64,000 nucleotides of DNA. Source: Brucella grignonensis. Its GTDB lineage: Bacteria > Pseudomonadota > Alphaproteobacteria > Rhizobiales > Rhizobiaceae. Positions 53,679 to 62,195 of the stretch are shown here, piece by piece. Position numbers and translations under genes: made by a program. How positions within the stretch are numbered: position 1 is the first letter of the stretch; the number at the start of each line of letters is the position of its first letter. The stretch spans positions 1 through 64,000 of the forward strand of contig NZ_NNRL01000158.1 in NCBI RefSeq assembly GCF_002252505.1, given 5' to 3'. Below the pieces are notes generated by a model, which worked only from the letters and a program-made list of their open reading frames with translations, made no database searches and was not told where the DNA came from.

Positions 53679-54386
53679 GCTGCGCGGCGTCAGCTTCTCA
53701 TCAATTTGGCGCGACAGTATGGCAGAGAACTCGTCCGCAAAGCCTTCAAGCCGACCATTGACCTTACCCGCATCGCTCGAAAGCTTGTTGTAGGCGATAA
53801 CAGCAGGGATAGCGGCAAGCAGACCAATAGCTGTTGCAAGCAGTGCTTCTGCGATACCCGGTGCCACGACCGCGAGATTGGTGTTCTTCGATGCAGCAAT
53901 TGCCTGGAACGACGTCATAATACCGACAACTGTACCAAACAGGCCGATAAAGGGAGCAGCAGAACCGATTGTCGCAAGGAAGCCTAAGCGCGACTCCAGC
54001 TTGTCGCTTTCTCGCGCCAGCGCCACATCCATGGCCTTGTCGATACGCATCTGAAGTGCAATCGGAGAGCGCGCACCCTTCTCAAACGACTTTTTCCACT
54101 CGCGCATGGCAGCCATGAAAATCGACGCCATGCCAGTGGTTCGGCGATCATTGAGATTGCGGTATAATTCTTCCAGCGACTGCCCGGACCAGAACGCCTG
54201 TTCAAAGCGATCAATCGCGCGACGTGCGCGTCCATAAGCAACAATTTTGTCCACAATGATAGCCCAAGTCCAGACCGAGGCGACCACGAGACCAAGCATA
54301 ACCAGCTTGACGACCCAGCCGGCCTGCATGAACAGGCCCCAGAGGGTAATATCGGCGGCAGGGGCCGCGAGCGCAACATTTTCCAT
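53676..54386 (-). CDS. tolQ: Tol-Pal system protein TolQ
   Basis: A 236-residue inner-membrane motor subunit of the ExbB/TolQ/MotA family with three helices (about 18-38, 135-160 and 168-195). Signatures are IGSAAPFIGLFGTVVGIMTSF and PGIAEALLATAIGLLAAIPAV. GAGGA lies upstream of the ATG. With TolR it uses the proton gradient to move TolA at the septum. It is shorter than the ExbB at 21 kb because it lacks the periplasmic extension. Confidence 0.94.
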   Translation of the reverse strand: MENVALAAPAADITLWGLFMQAGWVVKLVMLGLVVASVWTWAIIVDKIVAYGRARRAIDRFEQAFWSGQSLEELYRNLNDRRTTGMASIFMAAMREWKKSFEKGARSPIALQMRIDKAMDVALARESDKLESRLGFLATIGSAAPFIGLFGTVVGIMTSFQAIAASKNTNLAVVAPGIAEALLATAIGLLAAIPAVIAYNKLSSDAGKVNGRLEGFADEFSAILSRQIDEKLTPRS

Positions 54387-54494
54387 CGATCTACCGTCCT
54401 CGAATCCAAACGCCCGGCCTCTTGACCGGGCGGCATCGCAAATTATTCAAGAAACGTCCGCTTTCCGAACGTCTCAACCTGCGCAGCTTTATTC
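54387..54494. other. tolQ leader region, no gene
   Basis: This is the 5' region of tolQ. I see no hairpin or operator that I can name apart from the repeat just beyond it. Confidence 0.4.
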
Positions 54495-54592
54495 TTAGAG
54501 CGCCGTGCGTCCTACAGGACGCACAAAGGACGCTCTAACAACTTAAGTTTACGCATAATTCTTTGAATTGATTTCAATTCAGGGAATTATGC
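54495..54592. repeat. Mosaic repeat, module D, upstream of tolQ
   Basis: TTAGAGCGCC, then hairpin GTGCGTCC-TACA-GGACGCAC (54505-54524) and GACGCTCTAAC, followed by GCATAATTC...GAATTATGC (54553-54592). It is the same two-part layout as the copy before tolB, with compensating changes in the stem. The remaining gap to ybgC (54593-54839) holds one further inverted repeat, CGTAGCGC...GCGCTACG, and no gene. Confidence 0.8.
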
Positions 54593-54839
54593 GGGAGCTT
54601 TTTGCACACCCTGACGGATATGCTGACGCTCTACGCCACAACCGCCATTCCGGATTTCAACTTTAAATCCTCGTAGCGCTTGTTACGGTTAATTTTGGTG
54701 AAAGGAAGGCGCTACGCCTCAACCTGCCCCTTCAACCGATTCCGTCAGCGTGATTAATGGAATATTATGGTTAAAGATGCGTTAGCATTTGCTGAGAAGA
54801 CGAGTTTGCCCGTTAATTATTGCCGGACAGCTGAAAATA

Positions 54840-55283
54840 TCAGTCAGCCTTCGTGAAAGCTTCGCGCCATTCATCTGGAATGCGGCGAGGATGACCTTCT
54901 TTGGTAATCATCACGGCCTCGACCTTGGCTTCTGAAAGAAGTCGACCGTCACAGGTGATCTTCTGCGCCATGATCACACGCGCACCACGGATTTCGCTGA
55001 CGCGGGTTTCAATCAGGATCAGATCGTCCATTTTTGCAGGCGATTTGTAGTCGATCTCCATGCGGCGAACGACCCAGACCATTTCCTCGCCAAGCGAGCC
55101 TTCTGCAAGCTCGATGTGGTGAACATCCTGAAGACGCAGGAAATCGGTGCGACCGCGCTCGTAAAATTCGAGATAGCGACCATGATAGACGAAGCCCGAA
55201 AAATCCGTATCGGCATAATAGATACGAGCATAGAGATGATGGGTGCCGTCTTTCAGTTCACCCGCAACCTGCGCATGGTCCAT
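54840..55283 (-). CDS. ybgC: YbgC-type acyl-CoA thioesterase
   Basis: A 147-residue hotdog-fold thioesterase. The 4-hydroxybenzoyl-CoA thioesterase signature is YADTDFSGFVYHGRYLEFYE, with the active-site aspartate in TDFSG. YbgC of E. coli hydrolyses short acyl-CoA and associates with the tol-pal cluster and acyl carrier protein. It begins two bases after the ruvB stop codon, so here it is translated with ruvB rather than with tolQ, from which it is separated by 450 bases. Confidence 0.9.
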   Translation of the reverse strand: MDHAQVAGELKDGTHHLYARIYYADTDFSGFVYHGRYLEFYERGRTDFLRLQDVHHIELAEGSLGEEMVWVVRRMEIDYKSPAKMDDLILIETRVSEIRGARVIMAQKITCDGRLLSEAKVEAVMITKEGHPRRIPDEWREAFTKAD

Positions 55284-55285
55284 AA

Positions 55286-56329
55286 CTATTCATCTTCCAT
55301 GAAAAGGCCAAACTGCGACTGCTGCGCCACTTCGGCAGGGGCAGCAAGACCCAGATGTTGCCAGGCAACCGCCGTCAGAACACGTCCTCGCGGCGTGCGC
55401 TGCAGGAAGCCCTGCTGAATGAGATAGGGTTCAATAATATCTTCAATCGCATCGCGCGGCTCGGACAAGCCGGCCGCAATGGTTTCGATACCCACCGGAC
55501 CGCCACCAAAATTACGCGCAATTATATTGAGATAGCGCCGGTCAAGCTGATCAAGCCCGCGATTATCCACTTCAAGCCGCGAAAGCGCTTCATCGGCAAT
55601 CTTGCGATCAATGACATCGACACCAGCGACCAGCGCGAAATCGCGCACCCGGCGCAACAGACGCCCTGCAATACGCGGTGTACCACGCGAACGGCGTGCC
55701 ACTTCCAGCGCGCCGTCAGGTGAAATACCCATCTGCATGATGCGCGCACCACGACGCACAATATATTCGAGCTCTTCGACCGTATAGAAATTGAGACGCG
55801 TCGGAATACCGAAACGATCCCGCAAAGGCGTGGTGAGAAGCCCAAGGCGCGTCGTTGCTGCAACCAGCGTGAATTTCGCCAGATCGATCTTCACCGAACG
55901 CGCCGCCGGACCTTCACCGATGATGAGATCGAGCTGAAAATCTTCCATCGCCGGATAGAGAATTTCTTCGACAGCCGGGCTTAGACGATGAATTTCGTCG
56001 ATAAACAGTACATCGCGATCTTCGAGATTGGTCAGAAGTGCTGCGAGATCACCAGCCTTCGCAATCACCGGACCAGACGTCGAGCGGAAATTGACGCCAA
56101 GTTCCTTGGCCATGATTTGCGCAAGCGTGGTCTTGCCCAGTCCTGGAGGACCAACGAACAGCACATGATCCAGCGCTTCACCACGCACTTTGGCTGCTTC
56201 GATAAAGACTTTGAGATTAGCGCGTGCTTGGGCCTGCCCCACAAAATCGTCCAGCGTTTGCGGGCGCAGGGTGGTATCGGCGTCTTCACCACGCAGATCA
56301 GTATCAATAAGAGGATTGCGGTCGCTCAT
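55286..56329 (-). CDS. ruvB: Holliday junction branch-migration ATPase RuvB
   Basis: A 347-residue AAA+ hexamer that drives branch migration with RuvA. Walker A is [11 protein letters not shown], Walker B is [11 protein letters not shown], sensor 1 is [17 protein letters not shown] and sensor 2 lies in [17 protein letters not shown]. The C-terminal winged helix includes [20 protein letters not shown]. It follows ruvA with a 40-base gap. Confidence 0.97.
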   Translation of the reverse strand: MSDRNPLIDTDLRGEDADTTLRPQTLDDFVGQAQARANLKVFIEAAKVRGEALDHVLFVGPPGLGKTTLAQIMAKELGVNFRSTSGPVIAKAGDLAALLTNLEDRDVLFIDEIHRLSPAVEEILYPAMEDFQLDLIIGEGPAARSVKIDLAKFTLVAATTRLGLLTTPLRDRFGIPTRLNFYTVEELEYIVRRGARIMQMGISPDGALEVARRSRGTPRIAGRLLRRVRDFALVAGVDVIDRKIADEALSRLEVDNRGLDQLDRRYLNIIARNFGGGPVGIETIAAGLSEPRDAIEDIIEPYLIQQGFLQRTPRGRVLTAVAWQHLGLAAPAEVAQQSQFGLFMEDE

Positions 56330-56369
56330 GCCATCCCTCTCGCATGAACGCTAAGTCGAAACAAGTAGC

Positions 56370-56987
56370 TCACCGAGACAGCTCCTTGAGACCCAGGCGA
56401 ATAAGTTTGGCCGAATCGGCATCTTCTCCGGCCTCTCTGAGCGCCGCAGCAACCGCATTGGCCGCCTGATCGCGCGAATAGCCAAGATTGGATAGCGCTG
56501 AAACCGCATCGCTTACAGGCGCTGAAGCAGCACCCGCGCCGATTTCCTGCTTAAGCCCGATGGTGCCGCTGGCTTCCCCCGCAAAAGCAGGTGCCTTGTT
56601 CTTCAATTCAGTAACAATGCGTTCAGCCACCTTTTTGCCGACACCCGGCGCACGTGAAACCATTGCGAGATCACGCAGCGCAATGGCATTGGCAAGCTCA
56701 GGCGGCGTCAATGTTCCAAGCACGGCAAGTGCCACTTTCGCACCCACGCCCTGCACATTCTGCAACAGGCGGAACCATTCGCGTTCAAGCTGCGATCCGA
56801 AACCATAAAGGCGGATCATGTCCTCGCGCACATAGGTTTCGATAAACAGAACAGCCGCTTCCCCTGCCCCGCCAAGATTACCAAGTGTACGGGCCGAACA
56901 AAAAGCAACATAGCCAACGCCATGCACGTCGATGACGGCATGATCCTCAGCGATTTCATCGATCACGCCCTTGAGCTTGCCGATCAT
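56370..56987 (-). CDS. ruvA: Holliday junction DNA helicase subunit RuvA
   Basis: A 205-residue protein with an N-terminal OB fold ([20 protein letters not shown]), two helix-hairpin-helix motifs ([18 protein letters not shown] and [19 protein letters not shown]) and a C-terminal RuvB-binding domain ([20 protein letters not shown]). It is complete for the family. AGGATAGG precedes the ATG and directly follows a repeat element that fills the gap to ruvC. Confidence 0.96.
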   Translation of the reverse strand: MIGKLKGVIDEIAEDHAVIDVHGVGYVAFCSARTLGNLGGAGEAAVLFIETYVREDMIRLYGFGSQLEREWFRLLQNVQGVGAKVALAVLGTLTPPELANAIALRDLAMVSRAPGVGKKVAERIVTELKNKAPAFAGEASGTIGLKQEIGAGAASAPVSDAVSALSNLGYSRDQAANAVAAALREAGEDADSAKLIRLGLKELSR

Positions 56988-56999
56988 TTGATACCTATC

Positions 57000-57056
57000 C
57001 TGCTAAAAGCGCATCCCGAAAAGTGTGTAACGGTTTTCGGAACAAGATGTGCGTTA
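57000..57056. repeat. Mosaic repeat, module C, filling the ruvC-ruvA gap
   Basis: AGCGCATCCCGAAAAGTG, a short turn, then CGGTTTTCGG and AAGATGTGCGTTAAC form an imperfect palindrome. On the minus strand its first bases, TTAACGCAC, contain the ruvC TAA stop codon, and it ends just before the ruvA ribosome binding site. It therefore occupies nearly all of the 66-base intergenic space. Confidence 0.78.
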
Positions 57057-57572
57057 ACTTAGAAGCGCCTGCATTCTGCGTGCACTGACAATGCTCTGAC
57101 GGTGGTGTGCATGGCAAATGGCAATGGCGAGCGCATCGGCAGCATCGCTCGTATCGAACGTTGCGCGCGGCATCAGGACCTTCACCATCATATGGATTTG
57201 CTGCTTTTCACCATGGCCGACACCGATGACCGCCTTCTTGACGGCGTTCGGCGCATATTCCGCAACTGGAAGCCCGGCCTGAGCCGGTGCCAGAAGCGCA
57301 ATCCCACGCGCCTGCCCAAGCTTCAGCGTGGCAGTTGCATCCTTGTTGACGAAGGTATGCTCAACAGCCGCTTCATGCGGCATGAAGTCATGCAGGACTT
57401 TTGCGAGCCCTTCATGCAGCTGGCAAAGCCGTGAAGCGAGATCCATTTCGGCATTCGACGTTACTGTGCCAGAGCCGATAAAATGCAGGGAATTTCCAAG
57501 CGATTCGACAATGCCCCAACCGGTACGGCGGAGCCCCGGATCAATACCAATGATGCGAATCGTTTCTTTCAT
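57054..57572 (-). CDS. ruvC: Crossover junction endodeoxyribonuclease RuvC
   Basis: A 172-residue Holliday junction resolvase of the RNase H fold. The four acidic residues are found in [25 protein letters not shown] and [15 protein letters not shown]. Length is standard. It is the first gene of ruvC-ruvA-ruvB-ybgC. No alphaproteobacterial LexA box (GTTC or GAAC pairs seven bases apart) is present upstream, so SOS control is not evident. Confidence 0.95.
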   Translation of the reverse strand: MKETIRIIGIDPGLRRTGWGIVESLGNSLHFIGSGTVTSNAEMDLASRLCQLHEGLAKVLHDFMPHEAAVEHTFVNKDATATLKLGQARGIALLAPAQAGLPVAEYAPNAVKKAVIGVGHGEKQQIHMMVKVLMPRATFDTSDAADALAIAICHAHHRQSIVSARRMQALLS

Positions 57573-57785
57573 AAGTGAACCCTATCCTCAGACAGGTTCA
57601 CTTGACAGCACAAAAGTGAACAAAAGAGAAACATACGCATCAGATGGCGCAGGTAGCCTGCGCAGATTTTGGCTTTGATGAGTCGAAAATAGTGCTCTTT
57701 GAGAACCGAAGCACAGTGTACTTAAAGGTACATGAGCACCGGAAGCGCAAAAGAACGCCATTTGCAGGCCATCAAAAGCGAAATC
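57573..57785. promoter_or_regulatory. ruvC upstream region with repeated AAGTGAAC
   Basis: AAGTGAACC (57573-57581) faces GGTTCACTT (57595-57603) as an inverted repeat, and a third AAGTGAAC follows at 57613-57620. They sit directly at the ruvC start and could be a hairpin or operator. Further out, 57725-57785 holds a stretch related to 37075-37125. No gene is seen. Confidence 0.4.
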
Positions 57786-58313
57786 TCAGGAAGCGCCAAA
57801 AGCCGTCTTGAGCAGTACGATCTGGTCCGAAACCGGATTGCCGCGTGGTACGCTCTGTAAGGAAACGACCTCACCATAAACATTGCGATCCATGCGGCGG
57901 ACACGTGCCTGAAGGCGGATCGAACGTTCGATGAGCTCAATGAATGCGAATGGAAGTTCATTCCAGCCCGGAGCGACATCCCCGGCTGAAGGTGTATCAA
58001 GACGCACTTTCGCCTTCTCAGCCGCTACCTGCTGGCGGGACATTTCACCATTGCGGGCAGCGCGCTGCAACAGGAGCCAGGAAGCAACCTGCATCAGACG
58101 GGTGGTCATGCGCATCGATTCGGCAGCATAAAGCGTTGCGGCAACGCGAGAGAGATTACGCGCTTCTTCACGGCCCTCACCGTCGAGATAGCTCGCCGCT
58201 TCCTCGACCATATCCATGCCTTCACTGTAAATCGGCTTGAAGGAATCCGAGAACACCATACGTTCAGCAAGGCTGATCATGTTACCCGGCATCTGTCCCT
58301 GTTCGCTAATCAC
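57786..58313 (-). CDS. rcdA: RcdA-type protein (DUF1465), regulator of CtrA degradation
   Basis: A 175-residue DUF1465 protein. The conserved stretch FKPIYSEGMDMVEEAASYLDG (split near residues 26-45) is followed by EARNLSRVAATLYAAESMRM and a helix ending LLLQRAARNGEM. In Caulobacter RcdA is an adaptor that helps ClpXP degrade CtrA at the cell pole. AAGGTGG precedes the GTG start. The C-terminal 70 residues are less conserved by eye. It lies upstream of ruvC on the same strand. Confidence 0.82.
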   Translation of the reverse strand: MISEQGQMPGNMISLAERMVFSDSFKPIYSEGMDMVEEAASYLDGEGREEARNLSRVAATLYAAESMRMTTRLMQVASWLLLQRAARNGEMSRQQVAAEKAKVRLDTPSAGDVAPGWNELPFAFIELIERSIRLQARVRRMDRNVYGEVVSLQSVPRGNPVSDQIVLLKTAFGAS

Positions 58314-58530
58314 TGCTCTGCCACCTTACATGACCGCACAACGGGCGGACATTCTGTTGCTCGCATCCTCGTCAGATGAATGCGAATGAAAATTACTGAA
58401 CCGCTGTTCGACCATGGAGAGAGCTGGGACGGAACAGCTGCATTGGACAAGTCCACCACAAACTGCACCTTCATGCACCGCCGCGCAAGTTTATGTTTAA
58501 CGTTCGGTTAATATTTTTAGGAGGTTTTAA

Positions 58531-58632
58531 ATGAAGCTTGAAAAGCGCCGAACAGAGAAGTCGCGTAAATGCACTGCGATTCTTCAGAAAAGCATAAAAA
58601 AAGAGCCGCAAAGGCGGCTCTCAGGAGTTTAA
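58531..58632 (+). CDS. Possible 33-residue highly basic protein
   Basis: AGGAGG (58519-58524), six bases, then an ATG open a 33-codon frame: MKLEKRRTEKSRKCTAILQK followed by a Lys/Arg-rich tail ending LSGV. The ribosome binding site is the best in this 480-base gap, and the frame has 12 basic residues. Its 3' half overlaps the terminator hairpin used on the other strand. No family is recognised. It could be a real small protein or a leader peptide; evidence is only the initiation site. Confidence 0.4.
   Translation: MKLEKRRTEKSRKCTAILQKSIKKEPQRRLSGV
58600..58623 (-). terminator. Terminator on the minus strand downstream of the OpgC-like gene
   Basis: GAGCCGCC-TTT-GCGGCTC followed by TTTTTTTATG on the minus strand. 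It lies about 170 bases after the OpgC-like stop codon and inside the small plus-strand frame at 58531-58632. Confidence 0.7.
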
Positions 58633-58793
58633 CAGGGAGGCGTCAAACAGAGTGGCTAAACCACTCGGTAAGAATCCAGCCGAACTGGATGTAAACCATT
58701 TAACGCTATTAAGATTAATGAAGCGTTAATTTTACGTTTCGGCTGTGGACGATTCCGCGCCCCCTCAGCAAGCGGCTTTTCAAACTCACACAA

Positions 58794-60035
58794 TCAAACC
58801 CGCTGCAGAGCAGGTTTTGGGTTTGAAGCGACCGGAACCATGACGCCTTCGACTGCCGCAGGCTTTGCAGCTGGCTTCTTGCCCCAACCGATGGTCGGCA
58901 GCCACTCGAGATAATAAGCCAGCGCGAACTGCATCACGACACCGGTTGCGATCAGCAATGTGTCATATGGCAGGCCACCCGGATTAACGAGCTTCATTAC
59001 CTGTGCAACCATAGCCAGCAGCGTACCGGCAATGAAGACCGGCAGCGAATGCTTGCCGAGAATAGCGAGCGGATTATCCGGCGACGTGCGCGCAATGCTG
59101 TTCAGCGTCGGAACAACCGCTATCAGATAAGCCATCGCCAGCACATGCAGAAGACGCGGAGCCGAAAGGAAGGTCTTGTCGAAGCCGGTCAGAACTGCAG
59201 GCATGCCCATCGACGTATCAATTCCCCAAAGCGGAATACGAACCCATGCAAGCGAAAGAACAAGATAGCCAACAGCTGCTGCGATCAATGCAGGGTTTGC
59301 GGGCAGCTTGCCGCCACGACGCACATGAATTGTACCGGCAATACCAATGGCAAACAGGAACTGCCACGACAGCGGGTTAAGGAACCAGACGCCTCCGGTC
59401 GGATAGTTGATCGGCGCAACACCATATAAACCCGACAGCAGCCAGACTGTGCCCGACACAGCGACCATCAGCGAAACGCTGATGCGTGCAAGCAGAAGCA
59501 GAAGCGGCGTCATCAGAAGCATGACGGCATACATCGAGAGAATATTGTTGTAACCAAGCTGATGCCCAAGCGTGACAAGGCCAAGCAAAGCCTCGACCGG
59601 CTGCTTGACCAGTGGCCCGATATTGATCTGGGTCAGAAGCTCACGATGCTTGAGGAAAACGGCGGCGGCGGCAAAAATACCGATCGTCGCAAGCGTCGTC
59701 ATGATGTGCGCCGTATAAAGTACGCATGCACGGCGCCACATTTTCAATGTCAGCACGAGACGATTGCCCGGCGCAAACTTGCCGCCATAGGCCAAGGCGA
59801 CAGCCATGCCGGAAATCAGAACAAAAGCTTCGGCAGAATCAGAAAAGCCGAGATTCTTGTGCGTGAAGTGCTCATAAATCGTACCGGGTACATGATTGAT
59901 GAAAATCGTAAGCAGGGCCAAAGCACGAAACACGTCGATGCGTGTATCGCGAAGCTTTGGCACTATTTTCGCGGTTTCATTCGTCATTTCGCCTGCCTGC
60001 CGTTTGTTTTTCGTCTGCAAAAGCGCAGCACTCAT
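58794..60035 (-). CDS. OpgC-domain acyltransferase, probable glucan succinylase
   Basis: A 413-residue inner-membrane protein of the OpgC family with about ten membrane helices. It shows RDTRIDVFRALALLTIFINHVPG near the N-terminus, the acyltransferase-3-like first helix, and FSDSAEAFVLISGMAVALAYG. OpgC succinylates osmoregulated periplasmic glucans. In Brucella the related Cgm protein modifies cyclic beta-1,2-glucan, a virulence factor, and this gene is a good candidate for it. A start 16 codons later (MTNETAK) is equally possible. Confidence 0.82.
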   Translation of the reverse strand: MSAALLQTKNKRQAGEMTNETAKIVPKLRDTRIDVFRALALLTIFINHVPGTIYEHFTHKNLGFSDSAEAFVLISGMAVALAYGGKFAPGNRLVLTLKMWRRACVLYTAHIMTTLATIGIFAAAAVFLKHRELLTQINIGPLVKQPVEALLGLVTLGHQLGYNNILSMYAVMLLMTPLLLLLARISVSLMVAVSGTVWLLSGLYGVAPINYPTGGVWFLNPLSWQFLFAIGIAGTIHVRRGGKLPANPALIAAAVGYLVLSLAWVRIPLWGIDTSMGMPAVLTGFDKTFLSAPRLLHVLAMAYLIAVVPTLNSIARTSPDNPLAILGKHSLPVFIAGTLLAMVAQVMKLVNPGGLPYDTLLIATGVVMQFALAYYLEWLPTIGWGKKPAAKPAAVEGVMVPVASNPKPALQRV

Positions 60036-60240
60036 TGCCGCCTATATAGCTGGTAATTCCGGCAGAACCCGGTTGGTTCCAATCAACTTTCGTTCCAGTG
60101 GATAACATAATGCCAACATGAGGCTGTCATCACCCCCGAACAATGGCCCGCAAATGTCCCATAAATGCAAAGGGGCTGTTCAACGAACCCCTCTTACTTT
60201 ATGCCCGAATTCCATCAACATTTTTCGCTAGGTTTGGTTT

Positions 60241-60906
60241 ATGAACGCGCCAACTGCTACAAAAGATAACGAACGCTGCCGCCTTTTGCTGGTTGCACCA
60301 CCGCTCGCAAATGGTGATGCATTGGCAAAACTCCTGTCCGCAGCGCTGTCAGGTGGAGATGTTGCAAGCGTGATTCTCGACGGTAGCGATCTGGATGAAG
60401 CAACTTTTCAGGCATCCGCTCAAAAAGCCGTTGCCGTTATCCAGGAAAAAGGCGCGGCTGCAATCATTCTCAACGATACCCGTATCGCTGGCCGTGTCGG
60501 CGCGGATGGCATTCACATCGAAGGCAAGGTAGCCGATCTTGCTGAAGCCATCGAAAAGCACACACCGAAACTCATCGTTGGAACAGGCAATCTTCGTGAT
60601 CGTCACAGCGCCATGGAAATCGGTGAATTGCAGCCCGATTACGTTTTCTTCGGCAAGATTGGCGCGGATAACAAGCCAGATGCTCATCCACGCAATCTGG
60701 CATTGGCCGGATGGTGGGCTGAACTGGTTGAGATTCCAAGCGTTGCACAGGCTGGCAACACCGTAGAAAGCGTCATTGAAGCATCGCAGACCGGTGCTGA
60801 CTTTGTAGCCCTTGGCCGCGCAGTCTTTGAAGCAGAAGACCCTGCGAAGGCCGTAGCGGAAGCCAACCGGCTTCTTGATGAAAATGCCCCTCGCTTCGAA
60901 AACTAA
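60241..60906 (+). CDS. Thiamine-phosphate synthase-like (ThiE/TenI superfamily) protein
   Basis: A 221-residue TIM-barrel protein of the ThiE superfamily. Traces of the family are AAIILNDTRIAGRVGADGIH, PDYVFFGKIGADNK and TGADFVALGRAVFEAEDPAK. However, the usual HLGQ after the ADG motif is HIEGK, the substrate loop differs and the GGI phosphate motif is replaced by AQAGN. It may be a TenI-like or repurposed protein rather than true ThiE. No thiamine gene or TPP riboswitch is adjacent. A Sel1-repeat gene follows. Confidence 0.75.
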   Translation: MNAPTATKDNERCRLLLVAPPLANGDALAKLLSAALSGGDVASVILDGSDLDEATFQASAQKAVAVIQEKGAAAIILNDTRIAGRVGADGIHIEGKVADLAEAIEKHTPKLIVGTGNLRDRHSAMEIGELQPDYVFFGKIGADNKPDAHPRNLALAGWWAELVEIPSVAQAGNTVESVIEASQTGADFVALGRAVFEAEDPAKAVAEANRLLDENAPRFEN

Positions 60907-60931
60907 ATCCGCCAAGGTTTTGTACGCCCCC

Positions 60932-61963
60932 ATGAAGAGCAGAATTCTTCTCGCCACAGTTTTGATCTTTGTTGCGTCTGTTCCTGCTGCAATGGCTGCA
61001 AGCGAACCGGCGGGCGCACAAAAAAAACATGACGGTAAAAGCGACAAGCCTGTGGAGAAGCCAAAGATGCTCCCGCAGCCCGCGTCCACGAACACCTTAC
61101 CCCACATCGACCTCAGCCGGTTTGGCGACAAACCTGCCGATGAGGCTTTTGGTGCTTATCAGCGCGGGCTCTATTTGACGGCTTTTAATCTTGCCAAACC
61201 ACAGGCCGAAAAAGGTGACCCGGCATCACAAACTCTTATCGCTGAAATCTACGCCCGTGGGCTGGGTGTGCCTGCCGATCAGAAGAAAGCTGCCGAATGG
61301 TATGCCAAGGCCGCAGAAAATGGCGTCAACGAAGCGCAATTTCGCTACGCTGCCCTCTTGCTTCAGGGCCGATACATTCAAAAAGACACCGCCAAAGCTA
61401 CTCAACTGATGCAAAAGGCAGCCGAAGGCGGCAATGCGATGGCACAGTTCAATTACGGCCAGCTTGTCATGATGAAGGCATCCGGCAAAGCAGGAGTTGA
61501 TCAGGCCTTCCCATGGTTTGAAAAGGCTGCGGCGGCAAAACTGCCCGATGCGGAATATGCAATCAGCCAAGTTTACGCCAATGGCACGGACAAAATTGCG
61601 AAGGATGACAAAAAGGCGCGGGAATATCTGCTTCTTGCAGCGCGCAAGGGCTACGATACTGCGCAATATGATCTAGGACGCTGGCTGATCGAAGGCCGTG
61701 GCGGCGACCGCAATTACGAACAGGGCTTTGGCTGGATGCAGATTGCCGCCCAGCGCGGTATGGTATTGGCTCAGGCATGGCTCGCCCGCCTTTATCGTGA
61801 TGGCATCGGCACAGACGGCGACCTGGTAAAATCCGCCGCCTGGTATGTCATTGCGCAGCGCGCCGGTTTCCATTCGCCGGATCTCAATGACATGATGGAC
61901 GGCTTGTCCGACGAGCAACTCAAAGAAGCCATCCAGACCGCAAACACTCTGCGACTCCGGTAA
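60932..61963 (+). CDS. Secreted Sel1-repeat (TPR-like) protein
   Basis: A 343-residue exported protein. A signal peptide covers about residues 1-23 (MKSRILLATVLIFVASVPAA). Residues about 80-320 contain six or seven Sel1-like repeats, such as LIAEIYARGLGVPADQKKAA, AEWYAKAAENG and WLARLYRDGIGTDGD. Such proteins scaffold periplasmic or surface complexes; exopolysaccharide and secretion regulators use this fold. I chose the ATG at 60932 because it starts a normal signal peptide. Longer starts overlap the preceding gene, with which it is probably cotranscribed. Confidence 0.85.
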   Translation: MKSRILLATVLIFVASVPAAMAASEPAGAQKKHDGKSDKPVEKPKMLPQPASTNTLPHIDLSRFGDKPADEAFGAYQRGLYLTAFNLAKPQAEKGDPASQTLIAEIYARGLGVPADQKKAAEWYAKAAENGVNEAQFRYAALLLQGRYIQKDTAKATQLMQKAAEGGNAMAQFNYGQLVMMKASGKAGVDQAFPWFEKAAAAKLPDAEYAISQVYANGTDKIAKDDKKAREYLLLAARKGYDTAQYDLGRWLIEGRGGDRNYEQGFGWMQIAAQRGMVLAQAWLARLYRDGIGTDGDLVKSAAWYVIAQRAGFHSPDLNDMMDGLSDEQLKEAIQTANTLRLR

Positions 61964-61991
61964 TATCGAGCATCGTCCATATTAAGAAATG

Positions 61992-62027
61992 CAAAAAGCG
62001 CGTCACCAAAAGGGACGCGCTTTTTCA
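61992..62027. terminator. Bidirectional terminator
   Basis: AAAAAGCGCGTC-ACCAAAAGG-GACGCGCTTTTT is a strong hairpin with T runs on both strands. It ends the Sel1-repeat gene and would also end a minus-strand transcript carrying the 43-codon frame. Confidence 0.9.
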
Positions 62028-62063
62028 TTCTTTGCCTTTTGACCCATTCCCCAGGAGCTGGCC

Positions 62064-62195
62064 TTACTGGCTTTCATAAGCCTTTTTGCCAGCATCATCG
62101 ACACAGGTACCGTACCTTGCCCGCTTGAGAGGACAAAACCGACCACGGAAAATCAAATCTCCTGCGGCCTCACAGAGGAACTTGTGTTCGGACAT
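62064..62195 (-). CDS. Possible 43-residue cysteine-containing protein
   Basis: A minus-strand frame begins MSEHKFLCEAAGDLIFRGRF, contains cysteines at 8, 21 and 31 (CEAAGD, FCPLKR, YGTCVDD), and ends KKAYESQ 37 bases before the bidirectional terminator. The sequence looks protein-like: balanced composition and a YGTCVDDAGKKAY tail. The ribosome binding site is weak. The rest of the gap (62196-62489) shows no other gene and should hold the efp promoter. Confidence 0.4.
   Translation of the reverse strand: MSEHKFLCEAAGDLIFRGRFCPLKRARYGTCVDDAGKKAYESQ

Noticed and set aside
57573..57620. LexA box upstream of ruvC
   Set aside because: The GAAC and GTTC half-sites are in opposite orientation and do not have the seven-base spacing required.
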